Shown here piece after piece: positions 34,598-43,317 of a stretch of DNA of 64,000 bases. Source of the DNA: Imperialibacter sp965651695 (GTDB lineage: Bacteria > Bacteroidota > Bacteroidia > Cytophagales > Cyclobacteriaceae). Where the stretch lies: NCBI GenBank assembly GCA_965651695.1, contig CBFGTI010000002.1, positions 1 to 64,000 of the forward strand, given 5' to 3'. The notes under the pieces are model-generated. The model had not been told where the DNA came from and searched no databases. It saw only the letters and a list, made by a program, of their open reading frames with translations. Made by a program: the position numbers and the translations under genes. Position 1 is the stretch's first letter, and every line of letters begins with the position of its first letter.

Positions 34598-37534
34598 TTA
34601 GGAAGGCCGCGTCATCTCCAGTAAATCCTGCTTCGTTAGCAGCCTGAAAAAACTATCGCCGCTGCCAATGAGCCCGCAGGCCAAACTCGCTTTGCTTTGC
34701 TGTATTACCTGCATTTTTTCTTCCACCGTATTGGGGCAAATGAGCCGGGTAGCCATCACGTTCTTCTTTTGCCCTATGCGATAGCAGCGGTCTATGGCTT
34801 GGTTTTCCACCGCCGGGTTCCACCATGGGTCCACCAGAAACACGTAGTCGGCAGCGGTAAGGTTAAGGCCGGTACCACCTGCCTTCAAGCTGATGAGGAA
34901 CACCCTCGTGGCCTCGTCGTTCTGAAACTGATGAACTACCTCCGCCCGGTTTTTGGTAGCGCCGGTAAGCATGGCGTGTTTAATGTTCTCTCCGTCCAGT
35001 TCCCGCCTGATAAGCTCGAGCATGCTTACAAACTGTGAAAACACCAGCACTTTGTGGCGGGGAGTCAAAATGGAAAGCTGATCGAGCAGCATCTCTATTT
35101 TGGCCGATGCGTTCAGGTTCATGTTTTCTTCCCCTATCAGCAGCGGCGAATTGCATATCTGTCGCAGCCGGGTAATGCCCCGCAGTGCATGCATTGGATT
35201 CTTCTGAATTTCCTCCTCGGTTTTAGCCGATATATACTCCCTGAACTCCTTTTCATACGCTTCGTAAAGCCGCCGTTGCTCAATGCCCATCTCACAGTAC
35301 AGCACCTTTTCGGTTTTTTCGGGTAACTCGGCGGCTACCTCCTGCTTGGTTCGCCGGAGTACGAAGGGGCTAATCCGGCGCTGCAACCCTTCGGCACTGC
35401 TTTTGGCCTTAAACTTATCGATGGGCCGCGCATAGGTATGCCTGAAATACTGGATACTGCCCAGGAGACCGGGGCACGCAAAGGAAAGCTGTGCGTAGAC
35501 GTCGAACGTATTGTTTTCGAGGGGAGTGCCCGAAATCACCAGCTTGTTGCGCGATTTCAACAGCTTGGCAGCCCGGTACCGCTGCGAGTTGATGTTCTTT
35601 ATATTCTGCGACTCATCGAGAAATATATAACCAAACTCAAACTGTTTCAAAAGGGTAATATCGGCCACCATGGTGTTGTAAGTGGTGATGACGACGTCGT
35701 TGCCAGCGAAAGTATCCTTGCGTCTGCCCCTGCCGGCCCCGTGCCACACCGTCAGCTTTAGCGAAGGGGCAAACCTGGCAACCTCCTGCTGCCAGTTGTG
35801 CACTACCGAGTTGGGCGCCACAAGCAAGTGTGTGCCCGCTCCCCTTTTCCTCTTAAGCAAAAGTATAAATGCAATAACCTGTATTGTTTTGCCCAGGCCC
35901 ATGTCGTCGGCCAGGCAGCCGCCAAGGTTGAAGTCGTCGAGAAAGTTGAGCCAGCTTAAGCCCTGTTGCTGGTACGGCCGGAGGGTAGTGAGCAGGTCGT
36001 CGGGCGTTTGGGCAGGCGGAAGCTGGTGCGAGCCCGAAAATACGGTCTGATATCGTTTCAACTCCTGCTTTACCTCCTCGGTAAGCATATGTTCATCGTA
36101 AAGCTCAGCCAGGGTGCCGAAGCCTGCTTTCGGTGTTAGCAGCACCTCGCCAAACACCTCGCCGGCATTGAAAAAGCTTTCGAACCGCTGCAGCCACTCT
36201 TCGGGGAGTACGCCCTTGCTGCCGTCGTCGAGCTGCACGTATTTGCTTTTGTTTTTCACCGCTTTGCGCAGCTGCTTCACAGTGGCTTTTTTGGTGCCAA
36301 AATGTACGGCGAGTTCCGTGTTGAACCAGTTGATCCCGCTGGTAACGTGGATGGATACATGGGCTTTTTGCGGCCTAACTGCAATCCCCTTAAGTTCGTT
36401 AAAGCCAAGTGTGGAAATGCCCTGCTCCTGCCACTCCTGAAAAGCATTGAAAAACCAGTCGTCGTCAACAAACCGCCGCCTATGCAGGTAAAAGTAAGGC
36501 AGTGGGTTTTCCAGCTGCTCTTCAAAATCCGGGTGCTGCCTGATGAGCAGAGATACAAAGTCATTTTCGGCTTCCGAGTCCCTCTTCACCAAAAACGGCT
36601 TGCCTGGGGCATCCTGGCCAAATACCTGCCTTTGCGAAAGTATGGGTACTTCCACAGGCCCGTAGCGCATTACCGGCTCCAATATCACGTAGTCGCCCAA
36701 ATCGCTCAGGTACAGCAGCCTTTCCGGCTGGCCGTTGAAGCCGCCGTTTTTTTTCTGCTCGGGAGTTGCTGTTTTAAGGTATTCGTACTGAATGGCGACA
36801 TAGGTTTCCATTTCCGCAAGGACGTCGGTTTTAAACTCAGCAAATTCATCCGCAGCCATTGTCAAAGGGCTTTCGTGTTTGCTAAACCAGCCGATAACCT
36901 GGAGCATGCCAGGATTGTCGGCCAAATACCACCGGTCGTCAATTACAACAAAATGATCGAACCGCACGGTCACGCTGCTGACGGCGCAGAAGGCATGATT
37001 AATATAAAGTTCAGGCGTTATGACGTAAGTTTCTTCACGCTGCGAAACCCGCACTTTCAGCTCGAGCTCGGGCTTGCTTACTTTGATTCGCGAAATGGAG
37101 CGCACACTTATCTTTTCGGAAATGCTGCTATCGTGATAGTAAAACGAATACCTCCTGGGATTTTTCACCAGGGCCTTAAGCACTACCAGGTCGGTGAGTG
37201 ACTTTTCGTAATAGTTCTGAAATTTTAACAGGGAGGTATAAAATCGCACTTCATCGGGGTCGCTGCTGCCCCACACCAGGTCCACGGGATTTAGTATTGT
37301 GCACGGATTTTTCAACTCGCCGCTGCCGCTAACCGAACATTCCACGAGTTGTGCACTGAAGCGATTGTAGTACCGATGCTGCCCGATTACCACCACAACT
37401 GAAGTACCGGCCGACGGAACTGCTGCTTGTGCCGCCAGAGATTTTACGGCTGCCTCGGCGCCAGCAAAATCCTTTATTTTAAAGCCGGCATACTTTTTTT
37501 GCTTTTCCGCACCATCAGACTTTGGCTGTTCCAT
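34598..37534 (-). CDS. SNF2/RapA-type DEAD-box helicase
   Basis: 978 residues. A long N-terminal region of about 500 residues, of the bacterial SNF2 accessory type, precedes the ATPase. Motif I is LADDMGLGKTIQVIAFILLL; motif II is the DESQ variant in YIFLDESQNIKN; motif III is VISGTPLEN. Helicase lobe 2 has KVLVFSQFVSMLELIRREL, LKAGGTGLNLTAADYVFLVD and PAVENQAIDRCYRIGQ. It is a double-stranded DNA translocase, perhaps acting on stalled RNA polymerase or chromosome proteins. Its 3' end is duplicated 2.2 kb downstream, beyond the ATPase/DUF4276 pair. Confidence 0.9.
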   Translation of the reverse strand: MEQPKSDGAEKQKKYAGFKIKDFAGAEAAVKSLAAQAAVPSAGTSVVVVIGQHRYYNRFSAQLVECSVSGSGELKNPCTILNPVDLVWGSSDPDEVRFYTSLLKFQNYYEKSLTDLVVLKALVKNPRRYSFYYHDSSISEKISVRSISRIKVSKPELELKVRVSQREETYVITPELYINHAFCAVSSVTVRFDHFVVIDDRWYLADNPGMLQVIGWFSKHESPLTMAADEFAEFKTDVLAEMETYVAIQYEYLKTATPEQKKNGGFNGQPERLLYLSDLGDYVILEPVMRYGPVEVPILSQRQVFGQDAPGKPFLVKRDSEAENDFVSLLIRQHPDFEEQLENPLPYFYLHRRRFVDDDWFFNAFQEWQEQGISTLGFNELKGIAVRPQKAHVSIHVTSGINWFNTELAVHFGTKKATVKQLRKAVKNKSKYVQLDDGSKGVLPEEWLQRFESFFNAGEVFGEVLLTPKAGFGTLAELYDEHMLTEEVKQELKRYQTVFSGSHQLPPAQTPDDLLTTLRPYQQQGLSWLNFLDDFNLGGCLADDMGLGKTIQVIAFILLLKRKRGAGTHLLVAPNSVVHNWQQEVARFAPSLKLTVWHGAGRGRRKDTFAGNDVVITTYNTMVADITLLKQFEFGYIFLDESQNIKNINSQRYRAAKLLKSRNKLVISGTPLENNTFDVYAQLSFACPGLLGSIQYFRHTYARPIDKFKAKSSAEGLQRRISPFVLRRTKQEVAAELPEKTEKVLYCEMGIEQRRLYEAYEKEFREYISAKTEEEIQKNPMHALRGITRLRQICNSPLLIGEENMNLNASAKIEMLLDQLSILTPRHKVLVFSQFVSMLELIRRELDGENIKHAMLTGATKNRAEVVHQFQNDEATRVFLISLKAGGTGLNLTAADYVFLVDPWWNPAVENQAIDRCYRIGQKKNVMATRLICPNTVEEKMQVIQQSKASLACGLIGSGDSFFRLLTKQDLLEMTRPS
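34611..34709. repeat. Helicase-gene-end direct repeat, gene-proximal copy
   Basis: Last 33 codons of the helicase gene, repeated in the same orientation at 32340-32432 with about 90 percent identity and one 6-base gap. The two copies bracket the low-GC ATPase/DUF4276 pair as attR/attL-like ends, though no integrase is present between them. Confidence 0.75.
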
Positions 37535-37685
37535 GTTCTACTCCTTGCCGGCAGGAATTATCAGGTTTCCTCCAATGTGTTCCACCTACGGCTTTATACA
37601 GCACAAAGCTATCGTTTTTGAGGACTTGTGGAAGAGTGGATTGCGCATCCGGATTTTGCCTGCGCCATTTTTCGTTTACAAAGAC

Positions 37686-38672
37686 CTACCGGCCGGTTAT
37701 GTCGATTTTAACGTTTTTACCGGGCCAGGTGGGGAGGTGAAAATTCATCCCGGTTTTTTGCTGAAGGTCTATCAATTTATTCCTCGTTTCCACCGACCGC
37801 AAGCCAATGGCCGACCTCAGCGCATTGGCCTTCACCAGTTCCGGCTCGGTAAGCGAATCGAGGTAGCCGTAAGCGTGCTCTGTATGGCCGCTGGCAACCG
37901 TGGTGTACCAGTCGTCGGCCAGGGCAAACTCGAAAGGCGACATTTCACCACTTTTTATAGCTGCAAGCAGTTGCGGCTTCACATGCCGGTACATGGTATC
38001 GTTGCGGCAGTAGGCTTCGGAAATAGCGTTGTGGTGGCTGAGGATAGTCGATACCCAAAAATTGTTGCCTATCAGCTTCTCTCCCGGAAAGCCATGCTCC
38101 CCGATCAGCTCATTTAATTTCGTCATCTGTTTTTCGCTATGAGGAGCAAATTTCTTTTCGGCGTACCTGTCCTGCCCATCCGGCCCGAAAGTAAACAGTG
38201 CGCCGATCGCCTTCCACTGATCTTTCTTGAACATCCTATGCACCTCTTCGCGCAGATCGGTGCTGATTCTCGCTTGATAAATTGCATGCAGCGAATCGTA
38301 CTGATCAACAAGCAGCGTCCACTCGTTTTCCTCCTGCAGCGGCTTTAAAAACTCGTCTTTTTTTATAGATTTCAAGCCCCAGCCGTGTCTTATCCCCAGC
38401 CTGACATAGTCGAAGGATTTCGCACTATTGCCGGTAAAAAGCGCCAGCTGTGCTGCTACCTTACAGTCTCGCAGAAAAACGAACTCGAACTGACTGACAA
38501 CCCCCTCATAAACCTTGAGAGCTTCCGAAAACGACTCTGCCGCCAGCAGTTTCTCAGCCTGCTCTATCTGCGCATGATAGTCAGCATAGTCGGCAGCCGG
38601 CGACTGCGCCATAGCTGCTGCGCCAAAAAAAGAGACGATGCAGGCAATCAGTCCTATTTTAAAATGCGCCAT
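37686..38672 (-). CDS. Secreted TPR-like hypothetical protein
   Basis: 328 residues with a signal peptide (IGLIACIVSFFGAAAMAQ). Residues 30-110 form paired helices like a tetratricopeptide region (EQAEKLLAAESFSEALKVYE, AAQLALFTGNSAKSFDYVRL). The rest is helical with HGWGLKSIKKDEFLKPLQEE and a conserved-looking ISEAYCRNDTMYRHVKPQLL. Similar proteins occur in Bacteroidota without known function. The start overlaps the upstream phosphotransferase stop by one base (TAATG), so they are translationally coupled. Confidence 0.72.
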   Translation of the reverse strand: MAHFKIGLIACIVSFFGAAAMAQSPAADYADYHAQIEQAEKLLAAESFSEALKVYEGVVSQFEFVFLRDCKVAAQLALFTGNSAKSFDYVRLGIRHGWGLKSIKKDEFLKPLQEENEWTLLVDQYDSLHAIYQARISTDLREEVHRMFKKDQWKAIGALFTFGPDGQDRYAEKKFAPHSEKQMTKLNELIGEHGFPGEKLIGNNFWVSTILSHHNAISEAYCRNDTMYRHVKPQLLAAIKSGEMSPFEFALADDWYTTVASGHTEHAYGYLDSLTEPELVKANALRSAIGLRSVETRNKLIDLQQKTGMNFHLPTWPGKNVKIDITGR

Positions 38673-39661
38673 TATTCTATGTCAATCTTGTTGTACTTCA
38701 GCCAGTCTTTTACCATGCCGATATAGCGTTTCAGGTAGTTTTCGCTCAAAAACACATTCGACCAATTGTCGAACCGCTGCGACTGCACGCCGAGGTAGAA
38801 TATCCAGATGCTAAAGCCGGCGTACGGTAGCAAGCGTTTTTCTTCCGCTGTTAATATTGTTACAGACTCATAACCCGCGAAAAAGGCTGTAACCCTGGCT
38901 TCGTATTGTTGCTTATCCTGCTCAATATGAAACAGCTGCATCACAAAGTAGGCGACGTCCAGCAGCAACCAACCGTTGCCACAAAAGTCGAAGTCGAACA
39001 GCGTAATACCCGTGGGCTCGCCGATGTGCATGTTGTCGTACCACATATCGAGGTGCACGGCGCCGGTTCTTAGCGAGGTATCTTCAGCCTTGCAAAAAGT
39101 GTCGGCTACAAGCGCTGCGGTCTGTTTTATAAAACGCATGTCGTCGTTCGATTCGCTAAAGTGTTGCGTCGCATGCCGGTAGGGAAGCTCCATCAATGTG
39201 TGGGCGTTGTAGGTTACTCTTTGCAGGGCCAATCCGTTGTTGGCTTTGTGCATTCGAGCCATCAGTGCGCCAAGGGCAAAGCTGGTTTGGTTTGAAAAAT
39301 GGCGGACCTTAGCCCCTGGTGCATACAAAAAAAGCACACCGTAGCGCATACCCTCGGGGGCATTTAGTTGCTGAATATACTGGTGGCTGGCATCGGGTAT
39401 GGGGCAGGAAACAGGGACCTGGCTTTGGCTTAAATGATTTAGCAGCCGAAGTTCTTCTTCAATTTCAACCACCGTCCGCCAGTTGAAGCTGTAGATCCTG
39501 AAGATGAACTTCTTTTCCGCATCGGTGACAATGTAAGAGTGGTTGATGCCGGTACGCAATACACGGCAATGTGTGGTGCCGCTTAGTCCGTAGAGCTTGC
39601 CAAGTATGGTTTGCAGGTACTGAGCGGAGACGGTTGAATCTGTTACTGGTAAAGTGTTCAC
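38672..39661 (-). CDS. Aminoglycoside-phosphotransferase-family kinase
   Basis: 329 residues with the APH/ChoK kinase fold. Lys in KKFIFRIYSFNWR, catalytic loop AVHLDMWYDNMHIG (H-x-D-x4-N), and metal motif LFDFDFCGNGWLLLDVAYF. This family phosphorylates small molecules such as homoserine, choline, sugars or antibiotics; the homoserine-kinase-like subgroup looks closest, but substrate cannot be assigned. Coupled to the secreted TPR-like gene. A 15-bp inverted repeat lies about 98 bases upstream of its start. Confidence 0.82.
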   Translation of the reverse strand: MNTLPVTDSTVSAQYLQTILGKLYGLSGTTHCRVLRTGINHSYIVTDAEKKFIFRIYSFNWRTVVEIEEELRLLNHLSQSQVPVSCPIPDASHQYIQQLNAPEGMRYGVLFLYAPGAKVRHFSNQTSFALGALMARMHKANNGLALQRVTYNAHTLMELPYRHATQHFSESNDDMRFIKQTAALVADTFCKAEDTSLRTGAVHLDMWYDNMHIGEPTGITLFDFDFCGNGWLLLDVAYFVMQLFHIEQDKQQYEARVTAFFAGYESVTILTAEEKRLLPYAGFSIWIFYLGVQSQRFDNWSNVFLSENYLKRYIGMVKDWLKYNKIDIE

Positions 39662-39758
39662 GTGGGCTTCTTTGAAAGGGGCGTAAACTTACCGGTTTTT
39701 TTATGATTAAGCTGGGCCGCGATAAAAAAAGCCAGGTCGATTGCATTTAAAATAATTT

Positions 39759-39810
39759 CTTTGAAATCCTTTGTTTTACACTAACTGAAGGGAACCAAAG
39801 GATTTCAAAG
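39759..39810. repeat. Perfect 15-bp inverted repeat upstream of the phosphotransferase
   Basis: CTTTGAAATCCTTTG (39759-39773) and CAAAGGATTTCAAAG (39796-39810) are exact reverse complements with a 22-base loop. There is no T-run next to it. On the minus strand it sits between the terminator of the EF-hand gene and the phosphotransferase start. It could be an operator, an RNA leader structure or the footprint of a small mobile element. The gap 39662-39961 holds this and the terminator, and no gene. Confidence 0.75.
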
Positions 39811-39902
39811 CCGTTGCTTTTTTAAACATATAAGGGCGGTGGGTAAATAAACGGTCTTGAAATTTTATTTTGACTAATCTGTTTTAAATGCGATTGCCGT
39901 TT

Positions 39903-39932
39903 AAAAAAAAGCCGCCCCAAATGGAACGGCTT
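39903..39932 (-). terminator. Terminator of the first EF-hand gene
   Basis: Minus strand AAGCCG, 12-base loop, CGGCTT, then a run of T (eight A on the plus strand, 39903-39910), 29 bases after the stop. Confidence 0.8.
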
Positions 39933-39961
39933 CCCACTGTTATTGAAATGCAAACTCCCTA

Positions 39962-40375
39962 CTATTTAGCGCCGGTATCATTGATCCACGTATTAAACTC
40001 TTCTTCGTCTACGTATCCATCGCTATCTTCATCGATGGCTTCAAAGCGGGAAGAAATAAATTCCTGATCCTGCTCCCGATCGGCAGACATGTCGCGATCC
40101 TCAACACCAGTCTCGGCTGTGGCACTTTCTTCTACCTCTACGTACACGGTCTTAAACTCCTCTTCATTCAACTTGCCGTCCTGATCGGTATCGTAAGCGG
40201 TAAAATCCTGCTGACCCTGCGCATCCTGGTATTGGCTAGTGCTTTTATCAGCTTTGTGTTCATATTTGTCCTTATCTTTTTTCTTCTCATGGTCCTGATC
40301 GGCAGTTTGCGCAAATGCGGCCATTCCTACAAAAAGCGACAGCACCAGACTAAGCAATGTTTTTCTAGTTCTCAT
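39962..40375 (-). CDS. Secreted EF-hand protein (two hands)
   Basis: 137 residues. Signal peptide TLLSLVLSLFVGMAAFAQ, then a Lys/Asp/Glu-rich linker (DHEKKKDKDKYEHKADK). Two canonical calcium loops follow: DTDQDGKLNEEE and DEDSDGYVDEEE, the second in a C-terminal module FEAIDEDSDGYVDEEEFNTW shared with its neighbours. It is expected to bind two calcium ions in the periplasm or outside. First in coordinate order of five minus-strand paralogues between 39.9 and 43.8 kb. Confidence 0.85.
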   Translation of the reverse strand: MRTRKTLLSLVLSLFVGMAAFAQTADQDHEKKKDKDKYEHKADKSTSQYQDAQGQQDFTAYDTDQDGKLNEEEFKTVYVEVEESATAETGVEDRDMSADREQDQEFISSRFEAIDEDSDGYVDEEEFNTWINDTGAK

Positions 40376-40672
40376 AATTGTTTTCTGTTTAATTTTTCAC
40401 CATTCGTTTGCACCTTAAAAGGCAAAGAATTTGCCAATGGGCACCGGAGCTTTCTTTTACACAGAACACACTCATCATCAATATTTTACAATATTTATGC
40501 GTCATTTCTAATGACCTTTGAATGTAGAATTATTAAATATAAATCCACACAGTGTTGAATGAATAAACAAAAATGCAGCCTTCTACTCCAGAAGATGGTG
40601 ATAAAAGCACGGTTACAAAGAACAACAACAATGGAAATCCATTTCCGGCCAGTTCCCTCTTCGTTAACCAAC

Positions 40673-40701
40673 AAAAAAGCCGTCACATTATTGCGACGGC
40701 T
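40673..40701 (-). terminator. Terminator of the second EF-hand gene
   Basis: Minus strand AGCCGTC, 10-base loop, GACGGCT, ending in six T residues (A-run 40673-40678). It lies 20 bases after the stop. The remainder of the gap 40376-40672 is AT-rich and shows no gene. Confidence 0.8.
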
Positions 40702-40720
40702 CCAATTTGAGTAGTTACTC

Positions 40721-41434
40721 TTACTTTTTACCCTTTGTACCTGTCCAGGTTGTGAACTCCGTTTCGTCGATATACCCGTCGCTGTCTTCATCTATTGCCT
40801 CGAATATGCTCGTCACAAATTCTTCAGATTCTCCGGGTTTTTTGGCGGCTACTTCCGAATCTTTCTCGTACTGATCTGCCACTTCTTGCTGATCGGTTAC
40901 ACCTTCCTGGTCCGTCGCCGCCACTTCTGCGTCTTCGCCTATAGTACCTTGCGCAGCTTTAAACTCACCTTCATCGAGTATCCCGTCCTGGTTCGTATCA
41001 CGCGCACTGGAGTTGTGAGTGTAGGATGCTTTAAACTCCTCTTCATCTATTCTGCCGTCATTGTCGGCGTCATAGGCGGAGAAATCCTGCATTTGCATAG
41101 CTCCTGCTCCCACGGTGTCCTCCTCCTCAATCAGGCCTTCGTCTTCTGCTTCCGATCTGTACGTCTCCGTTTCCATAGTAGGCACATTCTCGGTTTCTGC
41201 ATCGTACGTGCCTTCAGTTTCGGTTTGAAGGGCTTTTTCCGCCGGCAGTTCATCTTCTGAGGTTTCCTCTTCCGCTTCGTATTCCTCTGCAGTAGGAGAA
41301 ACTTGCTGGTCCTCCTTTTCGGTTTGAGACGTCTCCCGTGGGGTGCCATCCTCCTGCGCTTCCTGGGCTGTAGCCGCAAATCCGGCAGCGAGCACAAACG
41401 TCATTACCGTTAATACTTTAGTCATCGTTTTCAT
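40721..41434 (-). CDS. Secreted acidic EF-hand protein (three hands)
   Basis: 237 residues. Signal peptide VLTVMTFVLAAGFAATAQ, then about 90 residues of Glu/Thr-rich disordered sequence (EEYEAEEETSEDELPAEKAL). Calcium loops at 122-133 (DADNDGRIDEEE), 146-157 (DTNQDGILDEGE) and 215-226 (DEDSDGYIDETE) all have the full set of liganding positions. Same length and module order as the next gene, so the two arose by duplication. Probably a secreted calcium binder or buffer; no enzyme domain is present. Confidence 0.85.
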   Translation of the reverse strand: MKTMTKVLTVMTFVLAAGFAATAQEAQEDGTPRETSQTEKEDQQVSPTAEEYEAEEETSEDELPAEKALQTETEGTYDAETENVPTMETETYRSEAEDEGLIEEEDTVGAGAMQMQDFSAYDADNDGRIDEEEFKASYTHNSSARDTNQDGILDEGEFKAAQGTIGEDAEVAATDQEGVTDQQEVADQYEKDSEVAAKKPGESEEFVTSIFEAIDEDSDGYIDETEFTTWTGTKGKK

Positions 41435-41631
41435 ATCAATCTCTGTTTTTTAGCTTATTCTCTTTCTCCTTCGACAAAACATACACCAATGTTTTTCTCT
41501 TCCAGAAGCCATTGAAGGACTTGAATTACAAGCTTTTATGGCTTGACATCTCTCGTTAGCTGCTTTAAACAGAGGGCGTACGCCGGAGCGTGTTCCACAA
41601 GCTGTTGACTAAATCAACAACGGCCCATCAT

Positions 41632-41667
41632 AAAAAAACCGGCCCTTTTTCTAAAGCCGGCTTTTTT
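41632..41667 (-). terminator. Strong hairpin terminator of the third EF-hand gene
   Basis: Arms AAAAAAACCGGC (41632-41643) and GCCGGCTTTTTT (41656-41667) pair with one mismatch and have A/T runs on both sides, so it can act in both directions. It lies 21 bases after the stop on the minus strand. Confidence 0.82.
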
Positions 41668-41688
41668 ACTACAGATCCTTCTTAATTA

Positions 41689-42402
41689 TTATTTTTTGCC
41701 CTGGGTATCGCTGGTCCAGCTTTCAAACTCCTGCTGGTCAAGGTATCCGTCGCTATCCTCGTCTATTGATTCGAAGATACTCGAAACGAACTCCTTATTC
41801 TCACCTTCAGTGGTCATTTCCGACTCTTGCCCATATTGATCGGCCACGCCTTCCTGTCCGGTGCCCTCACGTCCGGTATTAAACTCGTTTTCGTCTAAAG
41901 TACCGTCCTGGTTGGTATCCCATGCACTATAGTTTTGAGTGAAAGAAGTTTTGAATTCTTCCTCACTTATGCGGCCATCCATGTCAGTATCATAAGAGGA
42001 GAATTCCTGAGCCTGCATTTCCTGGCCCTGCATTCCCTGATCCTGAGTCTGTGTGTCGTAAGTGCTCTGGGTTCCCAGTGTGTCGCGCTCTTCGGTCAAA
42101 GTTTCATCGCTCTCTTCATAAGTTTCGGTTCCCTCAGTCTGGGTATCGTAGGTGTCTTCTGTTTCGGTTTCCATCGATTCATCCTGAGTTTCGGTATCGT
42201 ATGTTTCTGCTTCAGGGTCGTACTCACCGGCAGTACCAGAGTTTTCTGTGTCGGTGTCGTAAGTATTCTGATCATCCGTTTCTGTCTGAGTGTCGTATGT
42301 TTCACTCTGCGTGTCCTCTTGCTGCGTTTCCTGCGCAAATGCTGCAGACCCTACAAAAAAGGTCATCGCTGCTCCTAGTAATATCTTGCTTACAGTCTTC
42401 AT
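41689..42402 (-). CDS. Secreted EF-hand protein with Thr/Glu/Asp repeat region
   Basis: 237 residues. Signal peptide ILLGAAMTFFVGSAAFAQ. Residues 30-125 are a degenerate YDTxTE-type repeat (ETYDTQTETDD, NTYDTDTENSG, ETYDTETQDES, DTYDTQTEGTE), strongly acidic and Tyr/Thr-rich. Calcium loops lie at 138-149 (DTDMDGRISEEE), 162-173 (DTNQDGTLDENE) and 214-225 (DEDSDGYLDQQE). The repeat could bind calcium itself or carry O-glycans. Paralogue of the preceding entry. An 8-bp inverted repeat lies 33 bases upstream of the start. Confidence 0.85.
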   Translation of the reverse strand: MKTVSKILLGAAMTFFVGSAAFAQETQQEDTQSETYDTQTETDDQNTYDTDTENSGTAGEYDPEAETYDTETQDESMETETEDTYDTQTEGTETYEESDETLTEERDTLGTQSTYDTQTQDQGMQGQEMQAQEFSSYDTDMDGRISEEEFKTSFTQNYSAWDTNQDGTLDENEFNTGREGTGQEGVADQYGQESEMTTEGENKEFVSSIFESIDEDSDGYLDQQEFESWTSDTQGKK

Positions 42403-42434
42403 ATTAACTTTGTTTTGTTTGATTTGATTTAATA

Positions 42435-42470
42435 CCTATTTGTTTTTTGATAACTACATAGTCAAATAGG
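42435..42470. promoter_or_regulatory. 8-bp inverted repeat upstream of the third EF-hand gene
   Basis: CCTATTTG (42435-42442) and CAAATAGG (42463-42470), spacer 20 bases. Possible operator or leader hairpin. The gap 42403-42806 (404 bases) also holds the terminator of the next gene and no credible coding sequence. Confidence 0.4.
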
Positions 42471-42748
42471 TTGCCATTAAAATCATTTTGAGTTATCGGA
42501 TGCAAACGCTTGAATAAAAGAGAGTTACAACTGATGCCATAAAAAAAGGAAGCCACTAATATGTGGGGAAAGCCTAGAAAAATTCTACATGCTGTTGATT
42601 TAGTCAACATTTAACAAGGCCGGGTGGCGCTTAGTAATTGCCGGGTGGGCAAAGCACTTTGTTTCTCTTTCAGCTAAGGGAGTAAAAGCCAACCTCCGAT
42701 GAAAAAGGGGTTCTGGGAGATATGGCGGGGTGACGCTCCGAAATGCAC

Positions 42749-42780
42749 AAAAAAGCCGTGCATCAAAACAATGCACGGCT
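42749..42780 (-). terminator. Terminator after the EF-hand pair 42807/43318
   Basis: Perfect 10-bp stem on the minus strand: AGCCGTGCAT (42780-42771), loop TGTTTTG, ATGCACGGCT (42763-42754), then six T residues. It lies 26 bases after the stop at 42807. Confidence 0.9.
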
Positions 42781-42806
42781 ATGGTATCACATGGCGTTGC
42801 TGCCGG

Positions 42807-43256
42807 CTACCGGCGGTCATCTTCCCACGTCCAATACCGGTACTCATCGCTGGCTATGTAGCCATCCTCGTTGTCATCGAATAACATAAACAAGCCGGTG
42901 GCAAACTCATCCGGGTCTATCGCCTCGTCTTTATTGGCATCCCACTCGCCGTACGAAGACTCGTACTCCCTGAAACCGTAGTTCTGGGAAATGCGCTGTT
43001 TCCATTCCCTTCTGCTCAGGCCCCCGTCCTCGTCCTCATCCCAACCAACGAACACTTCTGTCATAGCTTTGGAGAATTCTATCTCATCCAGGCGCTCGTC
43101 CTCGTCGGCGTCCCACGAGCGAAAAATGCTACCCGCATCCCTGCTCTCGCTAATTGCCTCGCCACTTTCCTGTTGGGCTTCACTGGTTTGCGACTGGGCA
43201 ATTAAACCAGCCGTTGACGCACCCACAGCAATTAATATTAATACCGCTCTCTTCAT
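42807..43256 (-). CDS. Secreted four-EF-hand protein
   Basis: 149 residues with signal peptide VLILIAVGASTAGLIAQ. Four EF-hand loops: DADEDERLDEIE, DEDEDGGLSRRE, DANKDEAIDPDE and DDNEDGYIASDE. Loops 1 and 3 have Glu instead of the usual Gly at position 6, which often lowers affinity. Its compact four-hand layout is calerythrin/calmodulin-like rather than the low-complexity plus three-hand form of the paralogues. It lies 61 bases downstream of the next EF-hand gene with no terminator between, so the two form an operon. Confidence 0.85.
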   Translation of the reverse strand: MKRAVLILIAVGASTAGLIAQSQTSEAQQESGEAISESRDAGSIFRSWDADEDERLDEIEFSKAMTEVFVGWDEDEDGGLSRREWKQRISQNYGFREYESSYGEWDANKDEAIDPDEFATGLFMLFDDNEDGYIASDEYRYWTWEDDRR

Positions 43257-43317
43257 CGTACAATCCTTTTACGCTTCCCCCCAAGAAGCTGCCACTACAG
43301 GCAACCCTCTATGCCAA

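Noticed and set aside
36302..37201. 299-codon plus-strand frame opposite the SNF2 helicase
   Set aside because: Antisense shadow of a conserved gene; no domain, no own promoter.
42051..42338. Possible CRISPR or minisatellite from periodic sequence in the third EF-hand gene
   Set aside because: Periodicity is a degenerate coding repeat (YDTxTE) without constant spacers.
40886..42407. Plus-strand frames rich in Phe/Ser/Val across the EF-hand genes
   Set aside because: Complementary strand of Asp/Glu repeats; the minus-strand frames have signal peptides and calcium loops.
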